Shown here in pieces: positions 22,148-32,837 of a DNA stretch of 64,000 nt. The position numbers and the translations under genes are program-made. Each line of letters starts with the position of its first letter. Position 1 is the first letter of the stretch. Source of the DNA: Sporopachydermia quercuum (lineage: Eukaryota > Ascomycota > Sporopachydermiomycetes > Sporopachydermiales > Sporopachydermiaceae). The stretch spans positions 930,001 through 994,000 of the forward strand of contig BCGN01000002.1 in assembly GCA_001599295.1 (NCBI GenBank). The letters run 5' to 3'. The notes beneath the pieces were generated by a model. It had not been told where the DNA came from. It did not search any database and worked only from the letters and a program-made list of their open reading frames with translations.

Positions 22148-22754
22148 TATAAAGATAGGTCTTGAATTGTATACGATATAATCAAATTAGCAAGTAGAAA
22201 AGATCAAACAATTGATTTCTTAAACGTGGGCTTTGATGCTCAACGAGATGAACTGCCTGATGATTGTTTTGATCTGCTATAAATTTGAGTCCAAACGGAA
22301 CCGTTGCTTTCTAAATAATGCAATAATCAACAATAATTCAGCAAAATCAATATTACGTTATTGAATATGCGTATCCTCTACTATTTAATTCAAATACTTT
22401 GAAAGAAATAGCAATATTGTTCATGGCACCAAATAGAATAGACTCCCATAATAAATATTTTTTCCATATTGCAAACAAATCTTTTCCGAATAATTTAGCT
22501 TTTTATTATCTCCGAAGTTACAATTTCCAGTTTTGAGGTTTATTTCCATATAATTTCCGGTTTAGTTACTTTATCTACTGTACCTATTTCTAGTAATCCG
22601 TGAAGAAGTTTGGTTGTTTTTTATTGGTAACTGACAACTGATTCTATATGAATTGATTAAGTGTTATGTGTTTTTCAAGAAGATACTTTTTTCAGCAAAA
22701 GAAATCAATATATGGTGCTTGAAAAGTGTACATCTCCTGAAAGGTTGAATCACA
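22148..22754. other. PUS7/PRP46 divergent promoter
   Basis: 607 bp between divergent starts. Contains ATCTCCGAA at 22508-22516, a reverse complement of the TTCGGAGAT word seen in two other spacers. No RNA gene seen. Confidence 0.5.
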
Positions 22755-24314
22755 ATGCCTGAATCAATCAAGCAAGTAGAATCTGTAGATTCTATCAACA
22801 TAGATCCAATAGTAAGTGTAATAGCAGAAACTGAAGAACAAACTGTGAGGGTAGCCCTACGGACTACTAACAATAAACAGAAAGCATATGAAAGTATTGA
22901 TAAAAAAAGGAAATTTTTGTTCGGAGATAATGAAGGAGATGTGTTGCCTCAAGATGATGTCAGTATACAAGCTTACAAAGAGGTGAAGAAACAAGAAGAA
23001 TATGCAAATTTGAAGCTCCCACAATATCTACAGGAAAGGATTGTCGCAGTAGCGACAAAAAATACTGTTTTTGCTAATAAGCCGAAAGTTTTGACAGCTG
23101 ACGCGGAGGAAAGCTCTCAACAACAACCGCAATTATTGCTTGAGAACGGCATGGATAGTAATAATAGCAGCAATACAACAAATATCCGTAACAATACATC
23201 TCAGTCATTAACAGTCAGAAGTAAATCTCCAGAACAGGCTAATAGGATAAACGAGGCAAATCAGAAACCTTTTGCTTCAGAAGGTACAACTTCTTTGATC
23301 AAACGACAGCAACAATATTATATGCAAGAGAAGCCAACATGGCATGCACCCTGGAAACTAATGAGAGTGATTGCCGGACACACTGGATGGGTTAGAAGTG
23401 TATGTGTAGAACCAGATAATCAATGGTTTGCAACAGGGGCAGGTGATCGTACGATCAAAATTTGGGATTTAGCGTCAGGACGTTTGAAGTTAACGTTGAC
23501 GGGTCATATTATGACTGTGAGAGGTATAGCTATATCCGATAGACATCCATATATGTTTAGCTGTAGTGAAGATAAAACTGTGAAATGTTGGGATCTAGAA
23601 AGGAATACAGCTATAAGAGATTATCACGGACATCTAAGTTCTGTATATTCGATTGACATTCATCCTACCTTAGATTTGATTATGACAGCTGGTAGAGATG
23701 CAGTAGTAAGAGTATGGGATATCAGAACAAGAGTACCTGTTTATGTCCTATCAGGACACAAATCAACTATCAGCCAAGTGAAATGTCAAGAAGCCGATCC
23801 TCAAGTGATAACAACGTCTATGGACTCTACAGTAAGATTATGGGATTTAACTGCAGGAAAAACTCAAACCGTTCTAACTCATCATAAAAAGTCAGTGAGA
23901 GGACTAGCAGTTCATCCAGAAGAGTTTACATTTGCCACAGCTAGTCCAGATAATATCAAACAGTGGAAATGTCCAGAGGGATCCTTTATGCTCAATTTTG
24001 AGCCTCGACATGAGGCCATTGTTAACACTTTGAGTGTAAACTCTGATAATATTCTTTTTAGCGGTGGTGATGATGGAAGTCTTGCATTTTTTGATTGGAA
24101 GTCTGGGCATAAATTCCAAGAGCTGACAACAACAGAGATGCCAGGGTCATTAGAATCTGAACGTGGTGTCTTTGCTAGTACATTTGATAGATCCGGATTA
24201 CGTCTTATCACCACCGAAGCTGATAAAACAATAAAAGTATGGCGGGAAGATCCAGAAGCAACTCCTGAGACTCATCCTGGTATTGAGTGGAAACCAAAAC
24301 CAGTAATGTTCTAG
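22755..24314 (+). CDS. PRP46: Splicing factor Prp46 (PLRG1/PRL1 family WD40)
   Basis: WD40 subunit of the Prp19/NTC-related part of the spliceosome, needed for pre-mRNA splicing in the nucleus. 519 aa. The N-terminal 195 residues are low-complexity with a Gln/Asn-rich stretch. The family hallmark [19 protein letters not shown] opens the propeller near 196-213, followed by seven WD40 blades, for example [39 protein letters not shown] and [12 protein letters not shown], ending with [12 protein letters not shown]. Human PLRG1 and plant PRL1 share this arrangement. Start at the ATG at 22755. It lies upstream of ESA1 on the same strand. Confidence 0.95.
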   Translation: MPESIKQVESVDSINIDPIVSVIAETEEQTVRVALRTTNNKQKAYESIDKKRKFLFGDNEGDVLPQDDVSIQAYKEVKKQEEYANLKLPQYLQERIVAVATKNTVFANKPKVLTADAEESSQQQPQLLLENGMDSNNSSNTTNIRNNTSQSLTVRSKSPEQANRINEANQKPFASEGTTSLIKRQQQYYMQEKPTWHAPWKLMRVIAGHTGWVRSVCVEPDNQWFATGAGDRTIKIWDLASGRLKLTLTGHIMTVRGIAISDRHPYMFSCSEDKTVKCWDLERNTAIRDYHGHLSSVYSIDIHPTLDLIMTAGRDAVVRVWDIRTRVPVYVLSGHKSTISQVKCQEADPQVITTSMDSTVRLWDLTAGKTQTVLTHHKKSVRGLAVHPEEFTFATASPDNIKQWKCPEGSFMLNFEPRHEAIVNTLSVNSDNILFSGGDDGSLAFFDWKSGHKFQELTTTEMPGSLESERGVFASTFDRSGLRLITTEADKTIKVWREDPEATPETHPGIEWKPKPVMF

Positions 24315-24871
24315 GTAAACATGAAATCTGAAATATGAAAAGCTGGCAGTGTTGTATATAAATGTTTTCGTGTATTATATATGGTTTAATATGATTTAAT
24401 AACTCATTCATTCGATATAAGCTGTAATTGTTCAGTAAACGGAACTCATCAAGGAGTACCAGTGAATATCGGACAAGATGTTATCACGTGAACCATCACG
24501 TGAAAGAATTTTCTTTTGGATGTTTGGGTTTCCCCAGCTTGCCTCAACATGAAAATGAAAAGTTGTTTATTATGAGAGCAGAGCCTAATCTATTTAATGA
24601 TTATTATTTTAATAAAAATGAAAATATACCAAAGGGCCAGCTGTGTTTCAATATTTACGACGAGTATTTCAGAGGGATCTCCTTAGACTGTGGACATACC
24701 TATATAGTCTCTTGCCACTTAGTGATAGGTGGCATATGTGTGCATAAGTAAGTCCGTAGTGTACCAGAGGGAGAATAATAACTCATCAACTGATTGCTGG
24801 CAATTAGTATTTTATATTTACGAAAGATAAGAATTCGTGAATAAAAGGCAGAGTTTGATATAATAGGAACA
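24315..24871. other. PRP46-ESA1 spacer
   Basis: 557 bp including PRP46 3' sequence and the ESA1 promoter with tandem ATCACGTG sites. A 107-codon frame at 24428-24751 begins at TTG with no ATG at its start and has no recognisable feature. Confidence 0.5.
24483..24502 (+). promoter_or_regulatory. Tandem Cbf1-type sites upstream of ESA1
   Basis: Two ATCACGTGAA copies in direct orientation, starts 12 bp apart (24483 and 24495), ending 370 bp before the ESA1 ATG. The 12-bp phase places both on nearly the same DNA face. Likely paired binding of a Cbf1-like bHLH factor; inferred from motif only. Confidence 0.6.
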
Positions 24872-26266
24872 ATGAGTGGTGGTGATGCAGAAAAGGATAC
24901 CTCTCCAGGGCCAATGAGAGAGAACGTGAAACCTGAAGAAGTGATTGTGGGATGTAAATGTCTAGCGGAGAAAGACGGAGAAAAACGTAAAGCAGAAATC
25001 ATTGCCGTCCATACAAGGAAAGGTAAACTGATATTTTATGTTCATTATCAGGATTTCAACAAGCGTTTAGATGAATGGATCTCTGGGGATCGAATTGACT
25101 TTAGCCAACCCATAGAATGGCCAAAATCTGCTACGCAGAAGAAAACTATTCCAGGTAGAGGCAAAGTACAGGGAAAAGACACGAAAAAGAAGAAAAAAGG
25201 AACGGATACAGGCGTTTCGACACCCAACACAGCCGAGGGAACTCCAGGTGGCTCAAGCAAAGAAGGAACTAGTGATGTTATGGATTTGGATAATTTGGAT
25301 GTTCAAGGATTGAAAAAACAAGCAGGTGATGATTATTCTAGAGAAGATGAAATCAAAAAATTGAGGACGTCTGGCTCAATGACGCAAAATAACTCAGAAG
25401 TTGCCAGAGTACGAAATCTTTCTAAAATCATTATTGGCAATCATATAATTGAACCGTGGTATTTCTCACCGTATCCCATTGAACTAACTGAAGAGGATGT
25501 ATTATACATATGCGATCTTTCTATGAGCTATTTTGGATCCAAGAAACAATTTGAAAGATTCAGAAAGAAGTGTACCTTGAGACATCCTCCTGGTAATGAA
25601 ATTTACAGAGATGATTATGTATCGTTCTGGGAGATTGATGGTAGAAAACAAAGAACTTGGTGTCGAAATCTATGTCTGTTCTCTAAGTTATTTCTTGATC
25701 ATAAGACGTTGTATTACGATGTTGATCCTTTTCTTTTTTACTGTATGACGAGAAAAGACGAACTAGGTCATCATTTAGTAGGGTATTTTTCAAAAGAGAA
25801 AGAATCTGCAGATGGGTATAATGTGGCATGTATTCTTACGTTACCACAGTATCAGCGACATGGATATGGACGTTTATTGATCCAGTTTTCATATGAATTA
25901 TCTAAAAAAGAGGGAAAAGTTGGATCGCCCGAAAAACCGTTGTCTGATTTAGGTCTAATGAGTTACCGAGCGTATTGGTCTGATAGTTTAACGATATTAT
26001 TATGTGAACTAGTAGAAGAAAAGAAAGAAGTAACCATTGATGAGATATCAGGTTTAACGGCCATGACTACAACTGATATTCTTCATACTTTACAAGCTTT
26101 GAACAGTCTAAAGTATTATAAAGGTTCACATATTATATGCATAACTGATGCTTTAAAGGAAAAGTATGACAAGCTGATGAAGAAGAATAGAAGAGTACTG
26201 GACCCAGCAAAACTGATATGGACACCTCCGATTTTCACGGCCTCACAGTTAAGATTTGGATGGTAA
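24872..26266 (+). CDS. ESA1: MYST histone acetyltransferase Esa1 (NuA4)
   Basis: Catalytic subunit of NuA4, acetylating H4 and H2A tails; essential for transcription and DNA repair in yeast. 464 aa (yeast Esa1 445). A chromo-barrel/Tudor-knot domain spans about 25-80 (FNKRLDEWI). The MYST domain spans about 182-464: zinc-finger region ending KKCTLRHPPGNEIYRDD, then NVACILTLPQYQRHGYG with the catalytic Cys near 320 and acetyl-CoA binding loop, and GSPEKPLSDLG with the general-base Glu near 354. The C terminus TASQLRFGW matches Esa1 closely. A Lys-rich, Gly/Thr-rich linker separates the two domains. The start is the ATG at 24872. Convergent with RRD1, 140 bp apart. Near-certain call. Confidence 0.97.
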   Translation: MSGGDAEKDTSPGPMRENVKPEEVIVGCKCLAEKDGEKRKAEIIAVHTRKGKLIFYVHYQDFNKRLDEWISGDRIDFSQPIEWPKSATQKKTIPGRGKVQGKDTKKKKKGTDTGVSTPNTAEGTPGGSSKEGTSDVMDLDNLDVQGLKKQAGDDYSREDEIKKLRTSGSMTQNNSEVARVRNLSKIIIGNHIIEPWYFSPYPIELTEEDVLYICDLSMSYFGSKKQFERFRKKCTLRHPPGNEIYRDDYVSFWEIDGRKQRTWCRNLCLFSKLFLDHKTLYYDVDPFLFYCMTRKDELGHHLVGYFSKEKESADGYNVACILTLPQYQRHGYGRLLIQFSYELSKKEGKVGSPEKPLSDLGLMSYRAYWSDSLTILLCELVEEKKEVTIDEISGLTAMTTTDILHTLQALNSLKYYKGSHIICITDALKEKYDKLMKKNRRVLDPAKLIWTPPIFTASQLRFGW

Positions 26267-26406
26267 TTAATACTTAGGGTGTTCGTTATTTGTGACTACA
26301 AACAGATTGGTTATAAATAATATGCTTCTCTTCTCAGAGTATATAAGTAATTCGTGTTTTCATGAATACAGTTAATGTAATGTATTTTTAGTGTTATCAA
26401 TGAGTT

Positions 26407-27800
26407 TTAATCAAAAGGAATTGGTCTAGATCTTGACTTATGTACATTTTCTGCCTGCTTGACTGCTATAGCACTAGGAACCTTTATACCACAACAATCC
26501 CCATAGGTACTATGCACAACTTCGCCCTCATCATCAGTTGTACTCACATTTAAGTCATCAGCATTGTTTAGGTGAATTTTAGTATAGTTATACACTTTGT
26601 TGTTCTCTATCACAATAGGCAAATTGGTGGAGACATGGTGATGATGGCCGCAACCATCAGGATCTGGTGAAACATTCTCAATATCACCAGTTTCAATTCC
26701 CGTCCCTGGCGGTGCTGGTAACAAATTACCGAAGAAAAAATGCTGTATAATAGGCAATTTACCTAACACTTCTGCTTTATACATTTTAATCATACCTTCA
26801 TTAACTTTCGCCCATGTTTTAACACCAGAAATGTCATCCAACATAGGAGAATGCCATCTTAATGTTGCTTCTGTTTTTATTGAATTGATGAAATAGATAC
26901 AATCAAGATAAACGTATTTATCGCGAAATTCTTCCAATATATCGCAGTTGTGAATAGATTTAGGTTTCAAGTGTTTATGAAGTGCCAATTGAGAAGAACC
27001 AAATAAAAATGGTAAGAAATGGTAATCATCAAGACCCCATACCCCATGAGAACCAGCAGGTTCCAACCAGTAAGTCATTTGTATCTTACGCATGGCAGGC
27101 AGATATGTTTTGATGAACAGCCTAATGACGATAGCAGTATAATCCTCATTATGAATTATCCCTAATCGTTTAAGACATAGTAAGAAGCATATGAAGTTTA
27201 GCTCATGCCCAGACCCATAATCTATTCTGTTTTTATTACCCCAACTTTCACCCAAATAGAATTTTAATTCTATGAAAGGACTTTCTGACTCCTCGTCAGA
27301 ATTATATTTTTCTAAACCAGGAATTGTTCTTAACAGTCCTGGTAGTGTTTCCTGTACATAGTCATAAAAAGATCTAAACTCTAGTTTACCAAATCTTGAA
27401 GCTACTTGATCTGCCACTGGGAATTGGTCTACATCGGAGTGCACAGTTGATACTATATTGATTAACGATTTTGTAGTCTAGAAGATGAGAATTATGTTAG
27501 TAATTGTACAATCAGGATACCGAATTTATGGCTTGAAGTAACAAATAATTCTGAGATTACCAGAATCTCCGTGGAATAAAACTATCAAGTACAACATACC
27601 TCTGATTCAATACACTCAGTATTGTTATCTTTGCCTTTGACACTTTCATTCAAATTCACTAGAAAATCTACAATCTCATTGTATGTCGCACTGTTTTTGA
27701 ATAATTCTAGATCGTTTTGACTCAAAATTTGCCTTGTTGGTTTAACAAATGTTTCTGGAGCTTTATTTGGTAACCTTTCAGCGCTTGATTCTTCAGTCAT
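26407..27800 (-). CDS. RRD1: PP2A phosphatase activator, PTPA family (Rrd1)
   Basis: Peptidyl-prolyl isomerase that activates PP2A-type phosphatases (Sit4, Pph21/22, Pph3) and acts in TOR and rapamycin responses. Two exons: 27800-27600 (67 codons, ATG at 27800) and 27477-26407 (356 codons plus stop), giving 423 aa. Family signatures after splicing: VKPTRQILSQNDLELF near the start, DYGSGHELNF, and GVWGLDDYHFLPFLFG. The C terminus adds a His-rich, low-complexity tail of about 90 residues. Rrd1 (393 aa in S. cerevisiae) is favoured over Rrd2 (358 aa) by length only. Without splicing the second part would have no ATG. The intron signals are canonical, so the gene model is strong. Confidence 0.92.
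27478..27599 (-). other. RRD1 intron
   Basis: 122 nt with GTATGT at the 5' site, ATTACTAACA as branch sequence and CTTCTAG at the 3' site. Phase 0. All three signals match the yeast consensus. Confidence 0.95.
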
Positions 27801-28585
27801 GATGAACCTGCTAACCGCCGATGTGAAAATGTTTGAACGAGAAAGACAGAGATTTTTAGTTTGAGAACAAATTTATCGTATTTCTTCAAAATTGGAAGAT
27901 GGTAGAAATCTAATGGAATAAGAATTACTTTCAAATGATTCAAATAATGTAGGAGTGTAGCGAATAATTAATAAATTCACTGTTTTTTTGCCGCTCAATG
28001 ATAATAATATGTTTCACTCTGATTAACCTGAAGATCTCATCAGATTAAGTAAGAATACGGAGATGATAAAACTGATAATCTCCGAATTCTGTGTGACAAT
28101 TTGCTTGTGACATGAATGACATTGCAAGTGATATTAATCTCACTCAATGACAGATGAGTATGACAATTTAGATTATCTAAGAGCGGCTTGGAGCAGGACA
28201 TGAATAGGGAAGATGATATATCTGTTATCCTTGTTACGAGAGCCTTGTTGCTTAGTTCAACCTTTGAAAAACGAGAGGTATATTAATACTAGATTTAAGT
28301 AGAAATACATGATGTATAAGAGCGGAGCATAATTGAAGATCTGTCTCCATAATTAATGCTGTAACCATCTTACTACTGTTTNTATCACTGCTTACTCAAT
28401 ACATATATATACAACTGGTAGAGTAGTATCGATATACTAAAATCATTATTAGAAATTAAATATTTATTTACAAGAGTTCTATTAGACACCAATAGATATG
28501 TAGTTCAAGGTAACATGGATAACGAACGTATCTCAAAGCATAGATAAGATGATTAGAAAAAGAAAGATGTGATCATCATTCTCAT
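27801..28585. other. RRD1 upstream region
   Basis: 785 bp. Holds an imperfect inverted repeat at 28055-28087 with CGG and CCG in its arms. One unresolved base at 28382. No gene or RNA seen. Confidence 0.5.
28055..28087. promoter_or_regulatory. Inverted CGGAGAT repeat, possible zinc-cluster site
   Basis: Arms ATACGGAGAT and ATCTCCGAAT separated by 13 nt, with nine of ten bases complementary. Zn2Cys6 factors often bind inverted CGG half-sites, so this could be an operator for RRD1; a hairpin is the alternative. Weak evidence. Confidence 0.3.
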
Positions 28586-29641
28586 TTACTTTTCCTCGAC
28601 GTCTTTCTTCGGTTCTGGGGATTCAGATGCATCCTCTTCTTTATCAGTATCCTTTTCAGCATCTGCATTAGCCTTAGCACGTTTCACATCACTCATCATT
28701 CTGTTAGGATATTGCCACATCCTTTTACCTGAACTGTCTTTCCTATAAACCGGTCTAAATCTTCCACTTGTCCTCAGAAATATAGACTCTTGAGCAACAG
28801 GTTCTGCTTTCTTTTCCTCTATTGTCTCAGTATGTTTTGTTGGTTCTTTAGGAGATTTGGATTTTATTTTCAACTCGTTACGAAGTCTTTCAAGTTCTTG
28901 TGGAGAAGGAGGACCTTGAAAAGGCCTTAATTTCTCCCTAATTGATCTGGGGATGGTTGTCCATTCGGGATACGATTCTAATCCCATTGCGCTTGACACC
29001 CATCTGTCAGCAGAATATTTTGGTGATGATCTCGAAGACTGGGTATTTGAATTGTCATTGATACTCGCTTTAGGACTATCGAACGAGTCTGCATTATCCT
29101 GGTAAATGTGAATCTCTAACTCGATGTGATCGTTTTCTGATGGCACTTCGTCGTCTTTTGGTAGTCTAGATACTAAACTATAAATATCTTTTGAATTGAA
29201 TTCTCTGAGGGTTGGTGTTTTGGTTGTAGCATCTTCATCTACAGTGTGTAATCTGCTTAACTGATGATGAGGCATGACAGGGAACGGTCTATGCCCGGTG
29301 AATAAGGATTTGGCAAAAAACTCCTTTGCTAATATATTATTAGTTGCTGGCACCTTTGGCACCCATTCAAAACTTCTTGATTTATAATTCTTGTCATCTT
29401 GTTTTTTTTCCGTCTTCGCTGCTTCTTTTGCTTCTCTAGTCTTAACATCACGTTTATTTGACTTCACCTTGTTATGATGAGCAACTTTGGTAGTTCGGCT
29501 GATTGGGAAAACAGTTTTCCCATTTGACGAAGAATGGTTAAATCTTACTCCTATTGGAGATGAATATCTCAATGTCGTCCTTGATTGTCCTACCAATGAA
29601 CAAATCATTTTTTGTTGACTAGATGGTATACGGGTAGTCAT
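28586..29641 (-). CDS. PET20/SUE1-domain mitochondrial protein
   Basis: 351 aa. The N terminus (about 1-36) is rich in Arg, Ser and Thr with a RYSS/RFNHSS region, a typical mitochondrial presequence. WVPKVPATNN followed by KSLFTGHRPFPV (about 92-121) matches the start of the Pet20 domain of Pet20 and Sue1, and the AMGLESYPEW...IPRSIREKLRPF block (about 215-240) matches its end. In S. cerevisiae Pet20 is needed for respiratory growth and Sue1 for degrading unstable cytochrome c. The C terminus is Lys/Glu-rich and probably disordered. The domain call is by recognition of the motifs; I cannot separate Pet20 from Sue1. ATG at 29641; divergent from the hydrolase gene. Confidence 0.7.
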   Translation of the reverse strand: MTTRIPSSQQKMICSLVGQSRTTLRYSSPIGVRFNHSSSNGKTVFPISRTTKVAHHNKVKSNKRDVKTREAKEAAKTEKKQDDKNYKSRSFEWVPKVPATNNILAKEFFAKSLFTGHRPFPVMPHHQLSRLHTVDEDATTKTPTLREFNSKDIYSLVSRLPKDDEVPSENDHIELEIHIYQDNADSFDSPKASINDNSNTQSSRSSPKYSADRWVSSAMGLESYPEWTTIPRSIREKLRPFQGPPSPQELERLRNELKIKSKSPKEPTKHTETIEEKKAEPVAQESIFLRTSGRFRPVYRKDSSGKRMWQYPNRMMSDVKRAKANADAEKDTDKEEDASESPEPKKDVEEK

Positions 29642-30575
29642 TCTGTGTATCTTGTGTGCTATATTATGATATGATTGATGATGGCAACCTTTAAGAATGC
29701 AGATGTATTATGGAACAAAACTCCAACTGGAAAAGGTCAATGCTGTAAACAAAACAACAAGTTAGCAATTCTCGAAGATTTTGGTTTCTGATACTGCAAA
29801 TATAGAAAAACTAGAACAGAGGCTGCTGCTCTTATCTTGATAAGTGGTAAGCATAATTGAGCTATGCATAAACCTGAGATGATGCTGGAACAATTTGGAT
29901 AGTTTGGCCGCCACCCAATCACCTTCACAGAAATTTAGCGTAATCAAAAAATGGATCTGGTTTATTTTGACCACCCAAAATGGGACAAGTGTTGTGTGAA
30001 TCTTTCTATGATCAATGAATTCTAGGATTAGGATAAATAAATCGTGTGATCTCTCTCTTTTAAAGAGTTTCACTTAACGGTTTCTCATTCTGAAATTAAA
30101 GCAGTGACATTAACTGATAAGACAGTTTGTCAATCTAATTGTTAATTATTAATTATCAGCATTAGTTCTCTCTACTGTTCTTCCATTGAACATATATTAC
30201 ATGACGTAATCATTCCGAAATTCTCTGAAAGCCGAGATGCCGCCGTGTTAGGCGGTTATATCGTGAAAGTATTCACTCTCTCATTTCATTCATGCCTATA
30301 ACATACAATAATGATCTTTTTACGAGGATGGGTATATTTATAGCATTGATTCTTTTCCCATTTTCTAACTATGTATTTGGGAGTGTCTTACATATGAATT
30401 GGTGAAAGGATAATATCTTTTAGCTCCACTAGAAGACTCAGATTATTAGGTGTCTTTGATCTTTCGTTATCGCAACATTAAACTAGTTTTATCTACGCTT
30501 ACTTTGAATTGATCAAGTTTGCTATCAGTTTTCATCTTATCACTTCATTAAAGTAGTATCACAATCAAATATAAA
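29642..30575. other. Divergent promoter, PET20-like/hydrolase
   Basis: 934 bp, AT-rich. Two overlapping minus-strand frames (63 and 103 codons, 29737-30073) have no similarity I recognise. No RNA gene seen. Confidence 0.5.
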
Positions 30576-31907
30576 ATGGTTGGTGTTAGATCAGTTGTTG
30601 AAAACTATTATTCAAGTACTCCCCTCACATTATCTCTTCGTGATGGATCAACTAGTACATTCTCTAAATTCATCGATAACATACCTGGTTTCAAATCTGG
30701 TTCATCCACATTTTTAAGCCCATTATTATTTTCAGGTCATCTTCAAACATCTTTCACACAATCGCCAAGCATTGAGCATATAGACGAAGTTTATTACGGT
30801 CGTGAAGTCTACATAGTGTCTGATTCAAGCAGCTTTACAGTTGATCATGCTATTGATAAAGACTTGTATGAATCAAACGAAAAATATGTACCTGATATTG
30901 GTCCAGATTTATTAGGCACGTTACCTCAGAGGACTAGATATTTAACATCGGATGAAAGATCTTTATTGTTGCAGAAAAATAAGCCAATGGTTGTCATCCT
31001 TCATGGTTTAGCTGGTGGATCAAATGAAGCTTATGTTAGGTCTCTAGTACGACAAATTGAAGTAATTGGCGAGAAAGATAAATCAAAGGAGCTTCACGCA
31101 TGTGTAGTGAATTCTCGTGGCTGTGCAGGTAGTAAAATCGGTACATCTAGATTGTTCTGTGCGTTATGGACAGACGACATTCGTTATTTTCTCAACAATG
31201 TAAGAAAATACGATACAACGACAAACCAACATAGAGTTATGATGGGCGTTGGTTTTTCATTAGGAGGTGCGATCTTAGGTAATTATATGGGACAAGAAGG
31301 TGATTCAAGTGAGTTGGATGCGGCTGTAATTGTTTCAGCACCATGGGATTTATCTTATAGTGACTATTATCTAAGGTCGAGTGTTATTGGTCGCTATGTT
31401 TATTCCAAAGCTATGGCAAAATCATTGAAACGGTTATTAAATCAGCATATGTATAAATTACAAGAAAATGAAATTGTCAGGGAAGGTGTGAAAAGTTTAG
31501 ATGGCATCAGGACAATTCATGATTTTGATAATACATTCACTTCACGAATGTTTGGTTTTAATACTGCCGGAGAGTATTACAGATATGCATCACCAATTCT
31601 GCGATGTAGCCGAATTCGAAAGCCTACAATTATTATAAATTCTTTGGATGATCCTATTGTTGGAGGAGTTTCATTACCGTTTGATGAAACTGAAAGAAAT
31701 CCGTATTTATTGATGGTAACTACGTCTTTGGGTGGTCATATCGGCTGGTTTAGAGCATTCAATGATAAAAATGGATGTAATCGATGGTATTCTTCACCAA
31801 TAGCGACATTTTTCAATAATTTTGCAAGTTCTGTTGATACCTCAGTGGAACAGAAAGTTGAAAGTTTACCATTCAAATATGAGATTGATCGTTTAGTGTT
31901 CAATTGA
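30576..31907 (+). CDS. Alpha/beta hydrolase, Eht1/Eeb1/YMR210W family
   Basis: 443 aa. Member of the AB-hydrolase (UPF0017/ABHD1-3) family that in yeast makes and hydrolyses medium-chain fatty acid ethyl esters and acylglycerols. Visible elements: HGLAGGSNEAYVR oxyanion region near 144, NSRGCAGS near 175, nucleophile elbow GVGFSLGGA with Ser near 228, acid in SLDDPI near 357, and His in LGGHIGW near 388. Length is close to yeast Eht1 (451) and Eeb1 (456). No signal peptide or clear membrane segment. Which of the three paralogues it corresponds to cannot be told, and yeasts without the genome duplication may have a different set. Start at the ATG at 30576. Confidence 0.88.
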   Translation: MVGVRSVVENYYSSTPLTLSLRDGSTSTFSKFIDNIPGFKSGSSTFLSPLLFSGHLQTSFTQSPSIEHIDEVYYGREVYIVSDSSSFTVDHAIDKDLYESNEKYVPDIGPDLLGTLPQRTRYLTSDERSLLLQKNKPMVVILHGLAGGSNEAYVRSLVRQIEVIGEKDKSKELHACVVNSRGCAGSKIGTSRLFCALWTDDIRYFLNNVRKYDTTTNQHRVMMGVGFSLGGAILGNYMGQEGDSSELDAAVIVSAPWDLSYSDYYLRSSVIGRYVYSKAMAKSLKRLLNQHMYKLQENEIVREGVKSLDGIRTIHDFDNTFTSRMFGFNTAGEYYRYASPILRCSRIRKPTIIINSLDDPIVGGVSLPFDETERNPYLLMVTTSLGGHIGWFRAFNDKNGCNRWYSSPIATFFNNFASSVDTSVEQKVESLPFKYEIDRLVFN

Positions 31908-32159
31908 GTAATCCAATATGATAGACAATGTACACAGAATATAAAGAGTACGACAATAGAATAATAGATATAATTAAGGGAAACCATCAATAAAGACTAC
32001 TACAATAAAAGGGATTATAATGTAGAATTAACTCTCCGAGCTACAATGCAGCAATTTAGAAATACATAAAATACACTTTTTTCATACTACTATAGTACTA
32101 ATCTTTTTAGCCACCTCATTCTAAGATCATGGTTCGTGTCGTTACTATTCTAATGACTG

Positions 32160-32837
32160 CTAATTGAATATATCANCAGGTTTATCCGCTATGTTTTGAT
32201 TATTTGCTTCCATTACCTGCTGCCTGGTTATAACATAGGAAGATGATGGAGGTTGTCTTGGAAGATAATACTTCAAAGAAAGCTGTTTTATTGGAGATTT
32301 CCCTGCCTCTGTCAATATATAGGAAGATGATTTCTTTAATGTTGACGCTTTTGAATCTGCTACAATCGAAGTTGTACCAGGCATAACAAAAGATGGAGCT
32401 GGTAACGGTTCTTTGGTATTGCTAACGAGATTGTGAATTGAAGGTTTTGATGGTTTGTCAGAAGGAACAGAAGGTAGGTCTATCTTTGGAACAGACTTTT
32501 CATGAGTATAGAGCTCGTTTGATGATGCAGATCTTCTAGCAATGTACTGCGATTGAAATGAGTAGAGCTTTTTCGATTTTGGTGTCAGTGTTGAAGATGA
32601 AGGAACTGAAAATCGTTGATGCTGTATGAGTTGAGATATGTTATCAATAAAAGGATCTGACGATTTATTTTGTGATGGGGCTGATATTCTCTTACTCATT
32701 GATTTATTCCTCCTTTGTACTTGCTGTTGTGATTCTAGTGATGATGAATGTATTGATGACAGAGAATTACTGATCCAGAAAGAAGGAGACGACGGTGGAA
32801 ATAATGGACTACCCAAATATTCTGGTTCGTAAGTCAT
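32160..32837 (-). CDS. Ser/Pro-rich orphan protein
   Basis: 225 aa, not recognised. Very rich in Ser, with Pro, Lys and Gln, and almost certainly disordered. Several SP/TP dipeptides (for example GKSPIKQL near the C terminus and LTPKSKK) could be CDK or MAPK sites. A conserved-looking end, IKQLSLKYYLPRQPP followed by VITRQQVMEANNQ, is the best candidate for a functional motif. The N at 32176 lies in a GNT codon. The gene has a 2.7-kb upstream spacer, long for yeast and typical of regulated genes. A real gene is likely because no other frame fills the region and it starts at an ATG; function unknown. Confidence 0.55.
   Translation of the reverse strand: MTYEPEYLGSPLFPPSSPSFWISNSLSSIHSSSLESQQQVQRRNKSMSKRISAPSQNKSSDPFIDNISQLIQHQRFSVPSSSTLTPKSKKLYSFQSQYIARRSASSNELYTHEKSVPKIDLPSVPSDKPSKPSIHNLVSNTKEPLPAPSFVMPGTTSIVADSKASTLKKSSSYILTEAGKSPIKQLSLKYYLPRQPPSSSYVITRQQVMEANNQNIADKPXDIFN

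Noticed and set aside
24428-24751. 107-codon frame upstream of ESA1
   Set aside because: Begins at TTG, overlaps the tandem promoter sites and has no recognisable feature.
27568-27575. TCCGTGGA, a pleiotropic drug response element match
   Set aside because: Lies in the RRD1 intron; another copy (40508-40515) is in the transporter coding sequence. None found near the drug pump.
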